A stretch of 64,000 nucleotides of DNA. Origin: Coprobacillus sp. CAG:698. GTDB lineage: Bacteria > Bacillota_I > Bacilli_A > ML615J-28 > CAG-698. Under the pieces are notes generated by a model. The model made no database searches, was not told where the DNA came from, and worked only from the letters and a program-made list of their open reading frames with translations. The stretch covers positions 248,001 through 312,000 of the forward strand of contig HF988734.1 in NCBI GenBank assembly GCA_000431235.1. The letters run 5' to 3'. Of the stretch, positions 28,260 through 37,077 are shown one piece after another. A program made the translations under genes and the position numbers. Numbering within the stretch: the stretch's first letter is position 1; every line of letters starts with the position of its first letter.

Positions 28260-29462
28260 ATGATTATCAGACCAAAATACATAGAATTTATTAGGCCATA
28301 TTTTAATATGCCATTTGTAAAAGTTTTAACAGGAATTCGTAGATGCGGTAAATCTACATTACTTGAAATGATAATGAATGAATTATTAAAAAATGGTGTA
28401 AAGAAAGAAAATGTGATTTATTTGCATTTAGATTCATTTATTAATGATGACATTACAACTGGAAAAGAATTATATTATTCTATAAGTTCTAGTATAAAAA
28501 AAGAAAAAGTTTATATTTTCATTGATGAAGTTCAAGAAGTAGTTGGATGGGAAAAAGCAGTCAATAGTCTAATGGTTGATTATGATGTTGACATTTATGT
28601 TACAGGTTCCAATTCAAAATTATTATCTAGTGAAATTTCAACTTATCTAACTGGAAGATATATTTCAATACCAGTTTATCCTTTATCATATGAAGAATAC
28701 CTAACTTTTAAAAAAGAAGCAAATCAGTTTGAATCTGGAAAAGATTATATAAAAGAATTTATTGAATATGGAGGATTCCCATCAATCGCACTTCAGTCAT
28801 TCAGCAGAAAAGAAGCATATACAATTATTAAAGATATTTACAACTCAGTTACATTTACTGAAATTGTAAAAAGGAATTCAATTAGAAAAGTCGATTTATT
28901 TGAAAGAGTAGTTAAATTTATTTTTGAAAATATAGGTAAAACTTTTTCGGCTTCTTCAATTATAGGATTTTTAAAGTCAGAAGGAAGAACAGTAGATGCA
29001 GAAACTCTATATAATTATATTTCATATTTAGAAAAAGCATATATAATTTATCGTGCCAATAGATATGATATTCAAGGTAAAGAAGTTTTAAAGACACAAG
29101 AAAAATATTATTTATCAGATCAATCGTTAAAATATTCAATGTTAAGTTTTGATTCAAAAATGGTTGCGTCTGTTTTAGAAAATATCGTTTATCTTGAGTT
29201 AAGAAGAAGACATTATGATGTTTATATTGGAAAGTTAAAAGCAAAAGAAATTGATTTTGTTGCTACAAAAGAAGGTAAGAAGATTTATATTCAAGTTTGT
29301 AGGAACTTGCCAGAAGATTCGGAAAGAGAAATTCAAAATTTAAAAGATATTAATGATAATTATCCAAAATATATTGTTACATTAGATAAATATGATACAG
29401 GAAACATTGATGGAATAGAAATTAATTATCTTGAAGACTTTTTATTAAAAGAGGAATACTAA
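28260..29462 (+). CDS. AAA_14-DUF4143 ATPase
   Basis: A 400-residue protein with an N-terminal AAA domain (P-loop TGIRRCGKST about 25-34; Walker B YIFIDEVQE about 84-92; sensor TGSNSKLL) and the PLSYEEYL segment of this family. It ends in a DUF4143 domain whose EIDFVAT..KIYIQV pattern (about 325-345) resembles the PD-(D/E)xK nuclease fold. These proteins are abundant in gut anaerobes; a role in DNA handling or defence is suspected but not shown. TAGGAGG sits 9 bases before the ATG. A related, broken copy follows. Confidence 0.8.
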   Translation: MIIRPKYIEFIRPYFNMPFVKVLTGIRRCGKSTLLEMIMNELLKNGVKKENVIYLHLDSFINDDITTGKELYYSISSSIKKEKVYIFIDEVQEVVGWEKAVNSLMVDYDVDIYVTGSNSKLLSSEISTYLTGRYISIPVYPLSYEEYLTFKKEANQFESGKDYIKEFIEYGGFPSIALQSFSRKEAYTIIKDIYNSVTFTEIVKRNSIRKVDLFERVVKFIFENIGKTFSASSIIGFLKSEGRTVDAETLYNYISYLEKAYIIYRANRYDIQGKEVLKTQEKYYLSDQSLKYSMLSFDSKMVASVLENIVYLELRRRHYDVYIGKLKAKEIDFVATKEGKKIYIQVCRNLPEDSEREIQNLKDINDNYPKYIVTLDKYDTGNIDGIEINYLEDFLLKEEY

Positions 29463-29487
29463 TTATAAAATAATATTTGTAATATAT

Positions 29488-29516
29488 TTGACTTATTCAT
29501 AAGCTAATGGTATACT
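29488..29516 (+). promoter_or_regulatory. Promoter of the second DUF4143 ATPase
   Basis: TTGACT, 17 bases, TATACT, 44 bases before ATG 29561. Confidence 0.6.
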
Positions 29517-29560
29517 TAACTAAAAGTTAAAACAAAAATGTACTAAGTTAGAGGGTAACA

Positions 29561-30834
29561 ATGATAAAAAGAGATTTTTATTTAAATCGTATAATACATA
29601 ATATGTGGAATGGTGAAATAAAGGTAATTACTGGTATTAGAAGATGTGGTAAATCGGTTTTGCTTTTTGATTTATTCTATGAATATCTTCTTCAGCAAAA
29701 AAAGTTAAAGAAGAAATTATAAAGATTGAACTCGATCAACGTAGAAACTATAAATATCGAAATACTATCAATTTATGTGAATTTGTAGAATCGATAGTGC
29801 TTGAAAATAGAGATAAGCAATATTACTTGTTTATTGATGATGTGCAGTTTACGCAAAAAGTTATTGATATTGAAAATGGTAATATAGAAGTTACTATCTA
29901 TGACATGCTTAATGAACTTAAGGCATATAAAAATTTAGATGTCTATGTAATAGAAAGTAACTCTCATGCACTTTCTAAAGACATAGCAACAGAATTTAGA
30001 GGAAGAGCGACTCAAATTCATATTTATCCTCTTTCTTTTGAGGAGTATTATTCTTTTGTTGGTGGTGATGAACGAAAAGCATTAGATGAATATATGTTAT
30101 ATGGTGGTCTTCCACGTCTTTTGACATTAAAAGATGAGAGAGATAAAAAAATGTATTTAACATCTCTTTACAAAGAACTTTATATCAAAGATATTGTTGA
30201 GAGATATAAAATTGAACGTGAGGATGTCTTAAATGATATTTTAGATTTTCTTGCATCTCAAATAAGCTCGTTAACTAACCCTACAAATATAGCAAATTCA
30301 ATTGAAAGTATGAGAAACGAAAAAATAAATCCAGCATTGGTATCTAAATATATTGAATATATTACCGAATCATTTTTGATAAACACTGCTAGAAGATTTG
30401 ATATTAAAGGTAAGAGTTATTTTAATTATCCTAATAAATATTATTATGTTGACACTGGACTACGAAACATTAGATTAAATTTTAGGCAATTTGACCCAGG
30501 GCATTTAATGGAAAATATTATTTATAATGACCTTTTACGAAGAGGATACTCTGTCGATGTTGGTGTAGTATATGATAGAACTAATGGTTCAACTTTACAA
30601 AAGGAAATTGATTTTATTGTAAATGATTGTGATAGAAAATTATATATTCAATCTGCATTTAGAATGGATAATGATAAGAAGACAAGTGCAGAACTAGCAT
30701 CATTAATGCTAGCTAAAAATTTCTTTAAAAAGATAATCATAAGAATGGATATACCACATCATTTTTATGATGAAAATGTCATTCTTCATTGTAATCTTAT
30801 TGATTTTCTTTTGGGAAAAGTTGAATTATTCTAG
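29561..30834 (+). pseudogene. AAA_14-DUF4143 ATPase frameshifted in an A7 run
   Basis: ATG 29561 opens MIKRDFYLNRIIHNMW and the P-loop GIRRCGKSVLL, then stops at 29722. The rest of the ATPase (VKEEIIKIELDQRR..., FIDDVQF, PLSFEEYYSF) and DUF4143 (EIDFIVN..KLYIQSA) continues in another frame to 30834. One extra A in the run at 29697-29703 would restore a protein of about 424 residues. GAGGG precedes the start. The homopolymer means a sequencing error, transcriptional slippage or a real mutation are all possible. Confidence 0.72.
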
Positions 30835-30885
30835 AATATTAATTATAATTAAAAATACTGATCAGTTATACTAGGAGATATAAAT

Positions 30886-31749
30886 ATGAAAAAAATTACA
30901 TTATTACTATTATTTTTTCTAATTACTATGGTTTCATGTGGCTATGGTCGAAAAGAAAATTTATTCTTTGAGGATTCTAAGTTATCATTTAATTTAGTTC
31001 CCAAATTACCTCATCCTAAAAATGCTTCTATGGTTTTAGTAGATACTGATCATGGAAATGATTCAAGAGTTTATATTAACTCTAATCAATCTGCTGAAGA
31101 GTATTTTCAAGATTGTATCGAGTATATTGAATCGTTATCATTTGCTTTTTGCGGAACAGTTGATTCAATTAAAGAAGATAGCGAAAACATTCTTGGAAAA
31201 GAGAATACTTACTATTTTCGTTCAACTAAAAATCTTTCCTCAGTTTTAGCTAAAGATTATTACTTTGAAAAAGAAAAATCCTTTATAATTATTTATTCTA
31301 ATGGGAACATTGAAAAAAACAAAAATGGTCAATATTTAAAAGATGCTCATCTAATTAGAGTTTGTTGTACTTCAGGAGTCTATGAACCTAAATCACATAT
31401 AGGTGATGATTATAGATTTGAGTATAATTATTTTATTGAATTTGGCTATGACCCAAGTATTTGGTTAGATGACACAATAGGAGCTTTCAAGTTAGAAATA
31501 ATAGATAAAGGTGATTTCTTAATTGACGAGTTATCTAATGCTGATAATTGGTATAAACCTGGAACATTACTAAAATTTTATGTAAATCCTATTATGGATG
31601 CAGATTTAGTGATGTATGTTAATGATACTTATTATTCAAAACAAACTACAATAGAGGTTAATGATAAGTATGTTTGGGAATATACTTTTGTAATGCCTGA
31701 ACATAATACTATTATTAAGTTCGAATTTGATACATCTAGTGATTTTTAA
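30886..31749 (+). CDS. Lipoprotein of unknown function
   Basis: A 287-residue protein with a lipoprotein signal: MKKITLLLLFFLITMVSC, where the cysteine at 18 follows a lipobox. The mature part is hydrophilic with mixed strands and ends in an Ig-like stretch (FYVNPIMDADLVMYVNDTYY..VMPEHNTIIKFEF) of the type seen in exported proteins that describe values with V-MPEHN-type loops. TAGGAG precedes the ATG. I recognise no enzyme motif. It has no obvious functional link to its neighbours. Confidence 0.65.
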   Translation: MKKITLLLLFFLITMVSCGYGRKENLFFEDSKLSFNLVPKLPHPKNASMVLVDTDHGNDSRVYINSNQSAEEYFQDCIEYIESLSFAFCGTVDSIKEDSENILGKENTYYFRSTKNLSSVLAKDYYFEKEKSFIIIYSNGNIEKNKNGQYLKDAHLIRVCCTSGVYEPKSHIGDDYRFEYNYFIEFGYDPSIWLDDTIGAFKLEIIDKGDFLIDELSNADNWYKPGTLLKFYVNPIMDADLVMYVNDTYYSKQTTIEVNDKYVWEYTFVMPEHNTIIKFEFDTSSDF

Positions 31750-31842
31750 AACTGATCTTTGGTTAGTTTTTAAATTTTAAAATTAGTTATATGACAATGA
31801 ATTACATATGAAAACTTTTTATGTTTTACTGGAGGATAAGAA

Positions 31843-32355
31843 TTGATTAACGAAGAAATTGAAACAAAAATGCGTGAATTTGCGGAAGTATTAAAATATA
31901 AATTCAATGATATTTCATGGCTTAAGAAAGCCATGGGTTCTATAAAAATTAAAATTGAAGGACAGGGAAAAAATGGTTCTGAATATGCTAATGAAGGATT
32001 GGCTACTGTTGGTGATGCACTGCTAAAATTTATTATTGTAGATAAATTGTTTAAAGAGGATAATATTGAAACAAAAGGTAAAATAACAGAAATAAAAAGC
32101 TATTTAGAGAACAATTTAACGATGCAGAATTTGATGAAGTCTGAGGGATTAATTAATTATGCGTATAATAATTTGCATTTTTACAATGACAAAGATATTC
32201 CTGAACATGAAAAAGTAGTTGCAAGAAAACATGATATTTATGTTGAGGCTATTGTTGGAGCGATATTTTATGATTCAGATTATGATACTGCAAGAAACTG
32301 GATTTTAGTAAGGCTGTTGCCTTTGTTGGAAAAGTACAAACAAACTAAAAACTAA
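31843..32355 (+). CDS. RNase III-like protein with TTG start and altered active site
   Basis: A 170-residue protein with an RNase III fold only. Its signature block reads NEGLATVGDALLKF, where active enzymes have ERLEFLGD: the first glutamate and the final aspartate remain but the second glutamate is alanine. The second block, HDIYVEAIVGAI, keeps the D and E of DxxEAxxGA. There is no dsRNA-binding domain. GGAGG stands 7 bases before TTG 31843, so TTG is the start. Cutting activity is uncertain; it could bind RNA or cut slowly. A second, fuller RNase III is encoded at 52199. Confidence 0.65.
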   Translation: MINEEIETKMREFAEVLKYKFNDISWLKKAMGSIKIKIEGQGKNGSEYANEGLATVGDALLKFIIVDKLFKEDNIETKGKITEIKSYLENNLTMQNLMKSEGLINYAYNNLHFYNDKDIPEHEKVVARKHDIYVEAIVGAIFYDSDYDTARNWILVRLLPLLEKYKQTKN

Positions 32356-32419
32356 AAATAACTATTTCATTGTAGTGTGTTTTCTACTAACAAAAGAAAT
32401 TAGAAAGTATATAATGTTT

Positions 32420-32444
32420 TTGCTCCACATTTGGAGCAATTTTT
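32420..32444 (+). terminator. Intrinsic terminator after the RNase III-like gene
   Basis: TTGCTCC pairs with GGAGCAA, then five T. Confidence 0.75.
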
Positions 32445-32559
32445 AATTATAAAAAATAAACATTCCTTGGCAAACAAAACTATACTATAAATTAAAAACT
32501 TAATTTTTAGTTAATATATGGTTAACTATGGGTAGGTGGTAAAAATGTTTTTTTGATGA

Positions 32560-32582
32560 TATAATATTATTGTAAATTTACA
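32560..32582 (+). promoter_or_regulatory. Promoter -10 with TGTAAATTTACA operator
   Basis: TATAAT (32560-32565) is followed after 5 bases by the palindrome TGTAAATTTACA (32571-32582). The same pair, with the same 5-base gap, occurs before the other XRE gene (36078-36100), so it is probably the binding site of one or both regulators. Confidence 0.6.
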
Positions 32583-32644
32583 AAGTAATTAAGATCGATA
32601 TTACAAACTCTATAAAACAAAATTTTTTAGAAAGGAATGTATCT

Positions 32645-33547
32645 ATGAACATTAAAATTTCAGAAAACATCAAAAGATTAAGAAGGGAAAAAAGAATTAC
32701 GCAAGAAGAATTAGCGTTAATTTTTAATGTTACACCTGCTGCTGTTAGTAAATGGGAAAATAATGAAACATACCCTGATATAACATTACTTTTTCCGTTA
32801 TCACATTTCTTCGGGGTAACGATTGATGAGCTAATGGGTTATGACTATATGCTTGTTGAAGAAGAAATAATAAAAGCTAAAGAAGAAATTCATAATGCTT
32901 GGTATGTTGATAATGATTGGGATAAAGCTAAGGAATTAGTTGTTGCTGCAAGATTAAACTATCCTAATGATTATGAAATAATGGTACAATATTTGTTCTT
33001 TGTAACAGGTGGAGAAGCTGATAATGATATAAATGCGCTTATCCAAAATGAAAAAGAAATTGTTAAAGTGTGTAATCTAATTCTTGAAGGATGTAATGTT
33101 GAAAATTATAGACTTGAGGCTATTACATATAAAGCAAAAGTATTATTTGCTAAAGGTGATGAATTAGGGGCCTTAGAATTATTAAATAACTTTCCATCAT
33201 TTTATCATGCTAGTGGACAAAGAATAGAACAACTATACAAAAAGGGTACTACAAAATTCTATAATCAATTAACAATAAACTTGAATGAACTTGCTATATT
33301 TGTTGGTAATAAATTAGGAAAATATATTTCATATGATGAAAAATTATCAAATACCGAAAAAATAGTAAAAATGAAAAAATTAATTGAATTATATAATCTA
33401 ATTTGTTTTGATGAAGATTATTATGTGCTAATAAAGGTTATTATTACTGCAATTAATGAAATAATTCATAGAAGTAAACAGATAGGCTTTTATAAACAAG
33501 AACTTGAAGATTTGAAAGGTGCCTATAATAACATTAAGAGCAAATAG
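32645..33547 (+). CDS. XRE-family regulator with helical C-terminal domain
   Basis: A 300-residue regulator. Residues 5-60 form a Cro/CI helix-turn-helix (ITQEELALIFNVTPAAVSKWEN). The remaining 230 residues are helical and TPR-like (NYRLEAITYKAKVLFAKGDELGALELLNN), a layout used by regulators that sense a peptide or partner protein. GAAAGGA precedes the ATG. The palindrome in its own promoter suggests autoregulation. The target genes cannot be read here beyond the two promoters sharing the site. Confidence 0.78.
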   Translation: MNIKISENIKRLRREKRITQEELALIFNVTPAAVSKWENNETYPDITLLFPLSHFFGVTIDELMGYDYMLVEEEIIKAKEEIHNAWYVDNDWDKAKELVVAARLNYPNDYEIMVQYLFFVTGGEADNDINALIQNEKEIVKVCNLILEGCNVENYRLEAITYKAKVLFAKGDELGALELLNNFPSFYHASGQRIEQLYKKGTTKFYNQLTINLNELAIFVGNKLGKYISYDEKLSNTEKIVKMKKLIELYNLICFDEDYYVLIKVIITAINEIIHRSKQIGFYKQELEDLKGAYNNIKSK

Positions 33548-33635
33548 GTTAGTTAGTCGAGTTAATAATTATCAAAATTCATAAAACTATTTAATTGTAA
33601 AAAAGTTTTGTGGTTAAGATTAAAATATAAATCTA

Positions 33636-33665
33636 TTGACATTTAATATTTTTTGTTATTATATT
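33636..33665 (+). promoter_or_regulatory. Promoter of the MATE leader
   Basis: TTGACA at 33636-33641 and TATATT at 33660-33665 with an 18-base spacer, just before the structured leader. Confidence 0.6.
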
Positions 33666-33668
33666 ATT

Positions 33669-33751
33669 ACCGCTCGGAAGGTGGTGTGTTCAAAGAAACA
33701 ACAACCGGATAAGGCGCAGACTGAGATGTCTGTTCTTTGTTCGGTTTTTTT
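33669..33751 (+). ncRNA. Candidate guanidine-IV (mepA-motif) riboswitch with terminator
   Basis: The leader has a small hairpin CCGC-loop-GTGG (33670-33684), then a terminator in which AACCG..CAGAC pairs with GTCTG..CGGTT and runs into seven T (33703-33751). Upstream CAAAGAA can pair instead with TTCTTTG inside the terminator, giving an alternative fold. An attenuator directly before a MATE transporter matches the guanidine-IV class, which controls mepA-type exporters. The class call rests on context and architecture; a covariance search is needed. Confidence 0.5.
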
Positions 33752-33767
33752 AATGTAAAGGAGTAAA

Positions 33768-35103
33768 ATAATATAGATTTCTTAAATGGTAAAATTAAAC
33801 GTATATTTTTAAATACTTATTAGCTGCTTTTGGTAGTGCTTTAATTACATCTATTTATTCTATTGTAGATATGGCAATGGTAGTGCAATATCAAGGTCCT
33901 GATGGCATTGCAGCGTTTGCAGTTGTGGCTCCTGTGGAGAATATAATCTATAGTCTTGGCCTTCTAATGGGAATTGGAGGTAGTGTTATATTTAGTACTA
34001 AACGTGGTAGTGGTGATAATGAAGGTAATGAGAATTAGTATTTTACATCAGCAGTAATAGGCTCAGTAGTTTTAGCTATGCTTTCTTGGATAGGATTATT
34101 TATATTTAAAAAACCAATACTTTCTTTTTTTGGTGCAGATTGATCACTACTTTATTTGGCTCAAAAATATATTCGTCCTATTAAATATGTATTTCTATTA
34201 TTTTTATTTAATCAAATGCTTGCTGCATTTTTAAGAAATGATAATAATTCTGGATTAGCAACAATTGCCGTTTTGCTTGGTGGTATATTTTATATTTTTG
34301 GAGATTATTTTTTTGTTTTTACTTGTAATATGGGAATATATGGTACAGGTCTTGCTACAGTGATAGGTTCTGTAATATTATTTTTGATTATGCTTACTCA
34401 TTTTATAGCTCGTAAAAATATACTTTGCTTAGTCAAAATTCAAAATTTATTTAGTAAACTTCGTGAAATTTCAATTACAGGCTTTTCTACGTTTTTTATT
34501 GATGTTGCAATGGGAATTCTTACTGTTTTATTTAATAGACAAATAATGAAGTTTTTAGGTGCTGATGCTTTAGCAGTTTATGGACCGATTATTCAGGTAA
34601 GTACATTTGTTCAGTGCTGTGCATATAGTGTAGGACAAGCTTCGCAACCAATAATCTCAACATATTTTGGTGCTAAAAAGAAAAAAATAGTAGAGACACT
34701 TAAACTTGCTTTAGTAACAACATTTATTTTTGGCCTTTTTTGGACAGCACTTAGTATGATTTGTCCAAACCTATATATAAAAATTTTTATGACATCTACT
34801 GATAGAATATTTGAAATTGCTCCAACAATTATACGCAACATATGCCTGTTCATTTCTACTATTACCATTAATATTTATTCAACTTATTATTTTCAAGCTA
34901 TTATGAAACCACAAATAGCATTTGTTGTATCTATTTTGCGTGGATTAGTTATAAGTGGAATTTTGATAATCGTATTACATATTGCGTGTGGTGCAAAATC
35001 TTTGTGTCTAGCAATGCCGATTATAGAAGTACTAGTTATGATTTATGTTATTTATGCCATGAGAAAATGTACTCATCTATTACCTGTAGTAGAAGGAAAG
35101 TGA
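33768..35103 (+). pseudogene. Decayed MATE-family multidrug efflux transporter
   Basis: The sequence encodes almost the whole of a MATE exporter (AAFGSALITSIYSIVDMAMV, MGIGGSVIFST, RPIKYVFLLFLFNQM, GADALAVYGPIIQ) but cannot be translated. ATA stands where ATG should follow GGAG, a base is missing near 33810, and in-frame stops occur at about 34036 (TAG) and 34141 (TGA). The remaining open part starts near 34156 and lacks the N-terminal quarter. Intact relatives exchange cations for drugs or guanidinium-like compounds. The riboswitch-like leader is better preserved than the gene. Confidence 0.82.
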
Positions 35104-35227
35104 AAAAAGTACATTGGAACATTTCATTTATTTTTCGACAAACTTACTTTATTTATAATAAAAACAGCTAATTTAGGGAACATTATAGTTAGTTTTAGGT
35201 AAAAATAAGGTTTTTTAAGTAAAAAAC

Positions 35228-35256
35228 TTGATTTATGTAAATAAACTTGATATAAT
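35228..35256 (+). promoter_or_regulatory. Promoter upstream of the small secreted protein
   Basis: TTGATT, 17 bases, TATAAT. It is 158 bases before the gene, in a 311-base gap that shows nothing else I can support. Confidence 0.55.
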
Positions 35257-35414
35257 GTTTATGAAACTAAAGAGTAGTTTTGAAATGAGTATCTTTATAG
35301 CACAAAGCATTTTTAATATGTATTAGTAAACGTAGTCTATTCACAGCAATAAATAACAAATAAAGAAAATGTCTATTTATGCTTTTAAGGATAATAAGAT
35401 TTAAGGAGGCAGTT

Positions 35415-35900
35415 ATGAAAAAAATGAAAGTAGCTTTAGCAATTGTTGCATTATTGGCTGTGGTGTTGATTAGTGTAGCTTTTTTAGACAAAGGAGAACT
35501 TAAATACACCAATTCACCTTATTATGAGGAAATGGATGATATTTTCGTATTTAATACTAGAGAAGGATTAGATGATTATATTAAGACGAATAATGAGAAA
35601 TATTTATTAGATGTAGATTCAGTAGAATATAATTCATTTGTGGAGTTAACTAATGATTATAATGAAAAATATTTTGAAAAAAAGGATTTGGCTGTTATAA
35701 GAGTCAACAAAGGAACAGGAAGTTGTAAGTTCTCATTAGAAGATGTTGAATATGAAGATGGTAATTTATTAGTTACTATTAAGACATATTATAGTAGAGA
35801 GTATGTAGATCATATACTTACAGGTTTTCATGTTATTGTTGAAATTGATAAATTAAAAGGATTTAAAAACGCTGAATTTAGAAGTGTTGGAGGTAAATAG
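35415..35900 (+). CDS. Secreted or membrane-anchored protein with PrcB-like C-terminus
   Basis: A 161-residue protein starting MKKMKVALA with a 17-residue hydrophobic signal or anchor. The C-terminal part (DLAVIRVNKGTGSCKFSLEDVEY..HVIVEIDK, about 95-155) follows the pattern of PrcB-type domains found in exported Bacillota proteins, but the match is weak. AAGGAGG at 35403 fixes ATG 35415. It stands alone with its own promoter and terminator. Function unknown. Confidence 0.6.
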   Translation: MKKMKVALAIVALLAVVLISVAFLDKGELKYTNSPYYEEMDDIFVFNTREGLDDYIKTNNEKYLLDVDSVEYNSFVELTNDYNEKYFEKKDLAVIRVNKGTGSCKFSLEDVEYEDGNLLVTIKTYYSREYVDHILTGFHVIVEIDKLKGFKNAEFRSVGGK

Positions 35901-35947
35901 TTTATCTTCATAATGTGATTATTAATTAATTTGTTTATACTTTATCT

Positions 35948-35973
35948 AAAAAAGAGGCTTAGGCTTCTTTTTT
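35948..35973 (+). terminator. Weak intrinsic terminator
   Basis: An imperfect hairpin, AAAAAGAGGC with GGCTTCTTTTTT, after the small secreted protein. Confidence 0.5.
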
Positions 35974-36077
35974 AAAATATAAGAAAAATTAAAACAATAG
36001 TGTATAATTATAAATGGTATCAAATAGTAGTTGATATTATCAATTTTGTCTCCATTGTTTTAAAGAGATAATTGAAT

Positions 36078-36100
36078 TATAATATATATGTAAATTTACA
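36078..36100 (+). promoter_or_regulatory. Promoter -10 with TGTAAATTTACA operator (second copy)
   Basis: TATAAT (36078-36083), 5 bases, then TGTAAATTTACA (36089-36100), identical in arrangement to 32560-32582. Confidence 0.6.
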
Positions 36101-36139
36101 TCTGATGGCGCCAATTACTTTAGTATTAAGGAGGTATTT

Positions 36140-36970
36140 ATGGATATAGGTAATAGAATTAAACAATTAAGAATTAAAAACAAAGTGACTCAAGAAGAAC
36201 TTGCCAAAGCATTACAAGTTTCTACTCAAGCAGTGTCAAAATGGGAAAATGGTGGTTCGCCTGATTTAGAATTAGTCCCATCTATAGCGTTATACTTTAA
36301 TGTTACAACGGATTATTTATTTAATATGGCAGAAAATAATGTTTTTGACATTGAAAAGAAACTTGTAAAGTATATGCATAGTTTTAAACTAAAAGATAGA
36401 ATGAAAGCATTATATGACTTAGCTTTTAAAATGTCAATTGCAACACGTGGAGATGAAATTGAAAATCAAGAAAAATTTAATGAACTTATTAAAAATGATG
36501 ATATGTTTTCATCAATAATAGGTCCAGAGGGTATTGCAATTACATCACTTGCGAAAGATAATAAAATATTTATGTGTTTTCCAAAAGATGATATATCAGA
36601 TTATTCAAAAATGCTTTTAAGTAAAGATAGTCAAAGAAAGTTTTGTGAATACTTAAGCGATGAACTATTCTATAATACATTAGTATTATTATATAGTAGA
36701 AATGGTGGAAATTTCACTGAACAGTTACTGATTGATAATTTGAATATAACTTATGATGAAGCAAAATCAGTTTTACAAAAAATGAATGATTTTAATATTG
36801 TTGAGTGTTCAGATATTTTAATTAATGATACAACAATGAAGTTATATAAAGTATTACAAAATCCTCAAATTGTTGGTTTAATTTCGATGCTAGATATGAT
36901 AGTAAATAGACCAAGAAATTATTGCTATTACTATGGTGGCCCCACTAATTATTTTAAACACAAACTATAA
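36140..36970 (+). CDS. XRE-family transcriptional regulator
   Basis: A 276-residue regulator with a Cro/CI helix-turn-helix at residues 5-58 (VTQEELAKALQVSTQAVSKWEN). The helical C-terminal half has a possible second winged-helix region (LLIDNLNITYDEAKSVLQKMNDFNIVE). TAAGGAGG precedes the ATG. It is not closely similar to the regulator at 32645 outside the DNA-binding domain, yet shares its operator. The C-terminus is rich in tyrosine and asparagine (RNYCYYYGGPTNYF). Ligand and regulon unknown. Confidence 0.78.
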   Translation: MDIGNRIKQLRIKNKVTQEELAKALQVSTQAVSKWENGGSPDLELVPSIALYFNVTTDYLFNMAENNVFDIEKKLVKYMHSFKLKDRMKALYDLAFKMSIATRGDEIENQEKFNELIKNDDMFSSIIGPEGIAITSLAKDNKIFMCFPKDDISDYSKMLLSKDSQRKFCEYLSDELFYNTLVLLYSRNGGNFTEQLLIDNLNITYDEAKSVLQKMNDFNIVECSDILINDTTMKLYKVLQNPQIVGLISMLDMIVNRPRNYCYYYGGPTNYFKHKL

Positions 36971-37019
36971 GGGTAAATATTAAGGTTTTTATAATATAAG
37001 GAAAATAAATCTTTTCTAT

Positions 37020-37057
37020 ATAACGAATATGTGATATAATAATATGTAATTCGTTAT
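37020..37057 (+). promoter_or_regulatory. Inverted repeat around the -10 of the purB-purA fusion
   Basis: ATAACGAAT (37020-37028) and ATTCGTTAT (37049-37057) are perfect inverted copies flanking TATAAT (37035-37040). The CGAA core recalls the PurR box of Bacillota, but spacing and flanks differ, so the regulator is uncertain. Confidence 0.45.
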
Positions 37058-37077
37058 TGATTTGGAGGGACATTAAA

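Noticed and set aside
29697..29703. Programmed ribosomal frameshifting in the second DUF4143 gene
   Set aside because: There is no slippery heptamer with a downstream stem that I can see, only an A-run; mutation, slippage or error is simpler.
33669..33751. TPP riboswitch, because of CTGAGAT and GGATAA
   Set aside because: The two pieces are in the wrong order and lack the conserved TPP junctions; the downstream gene is a MATE exporter.
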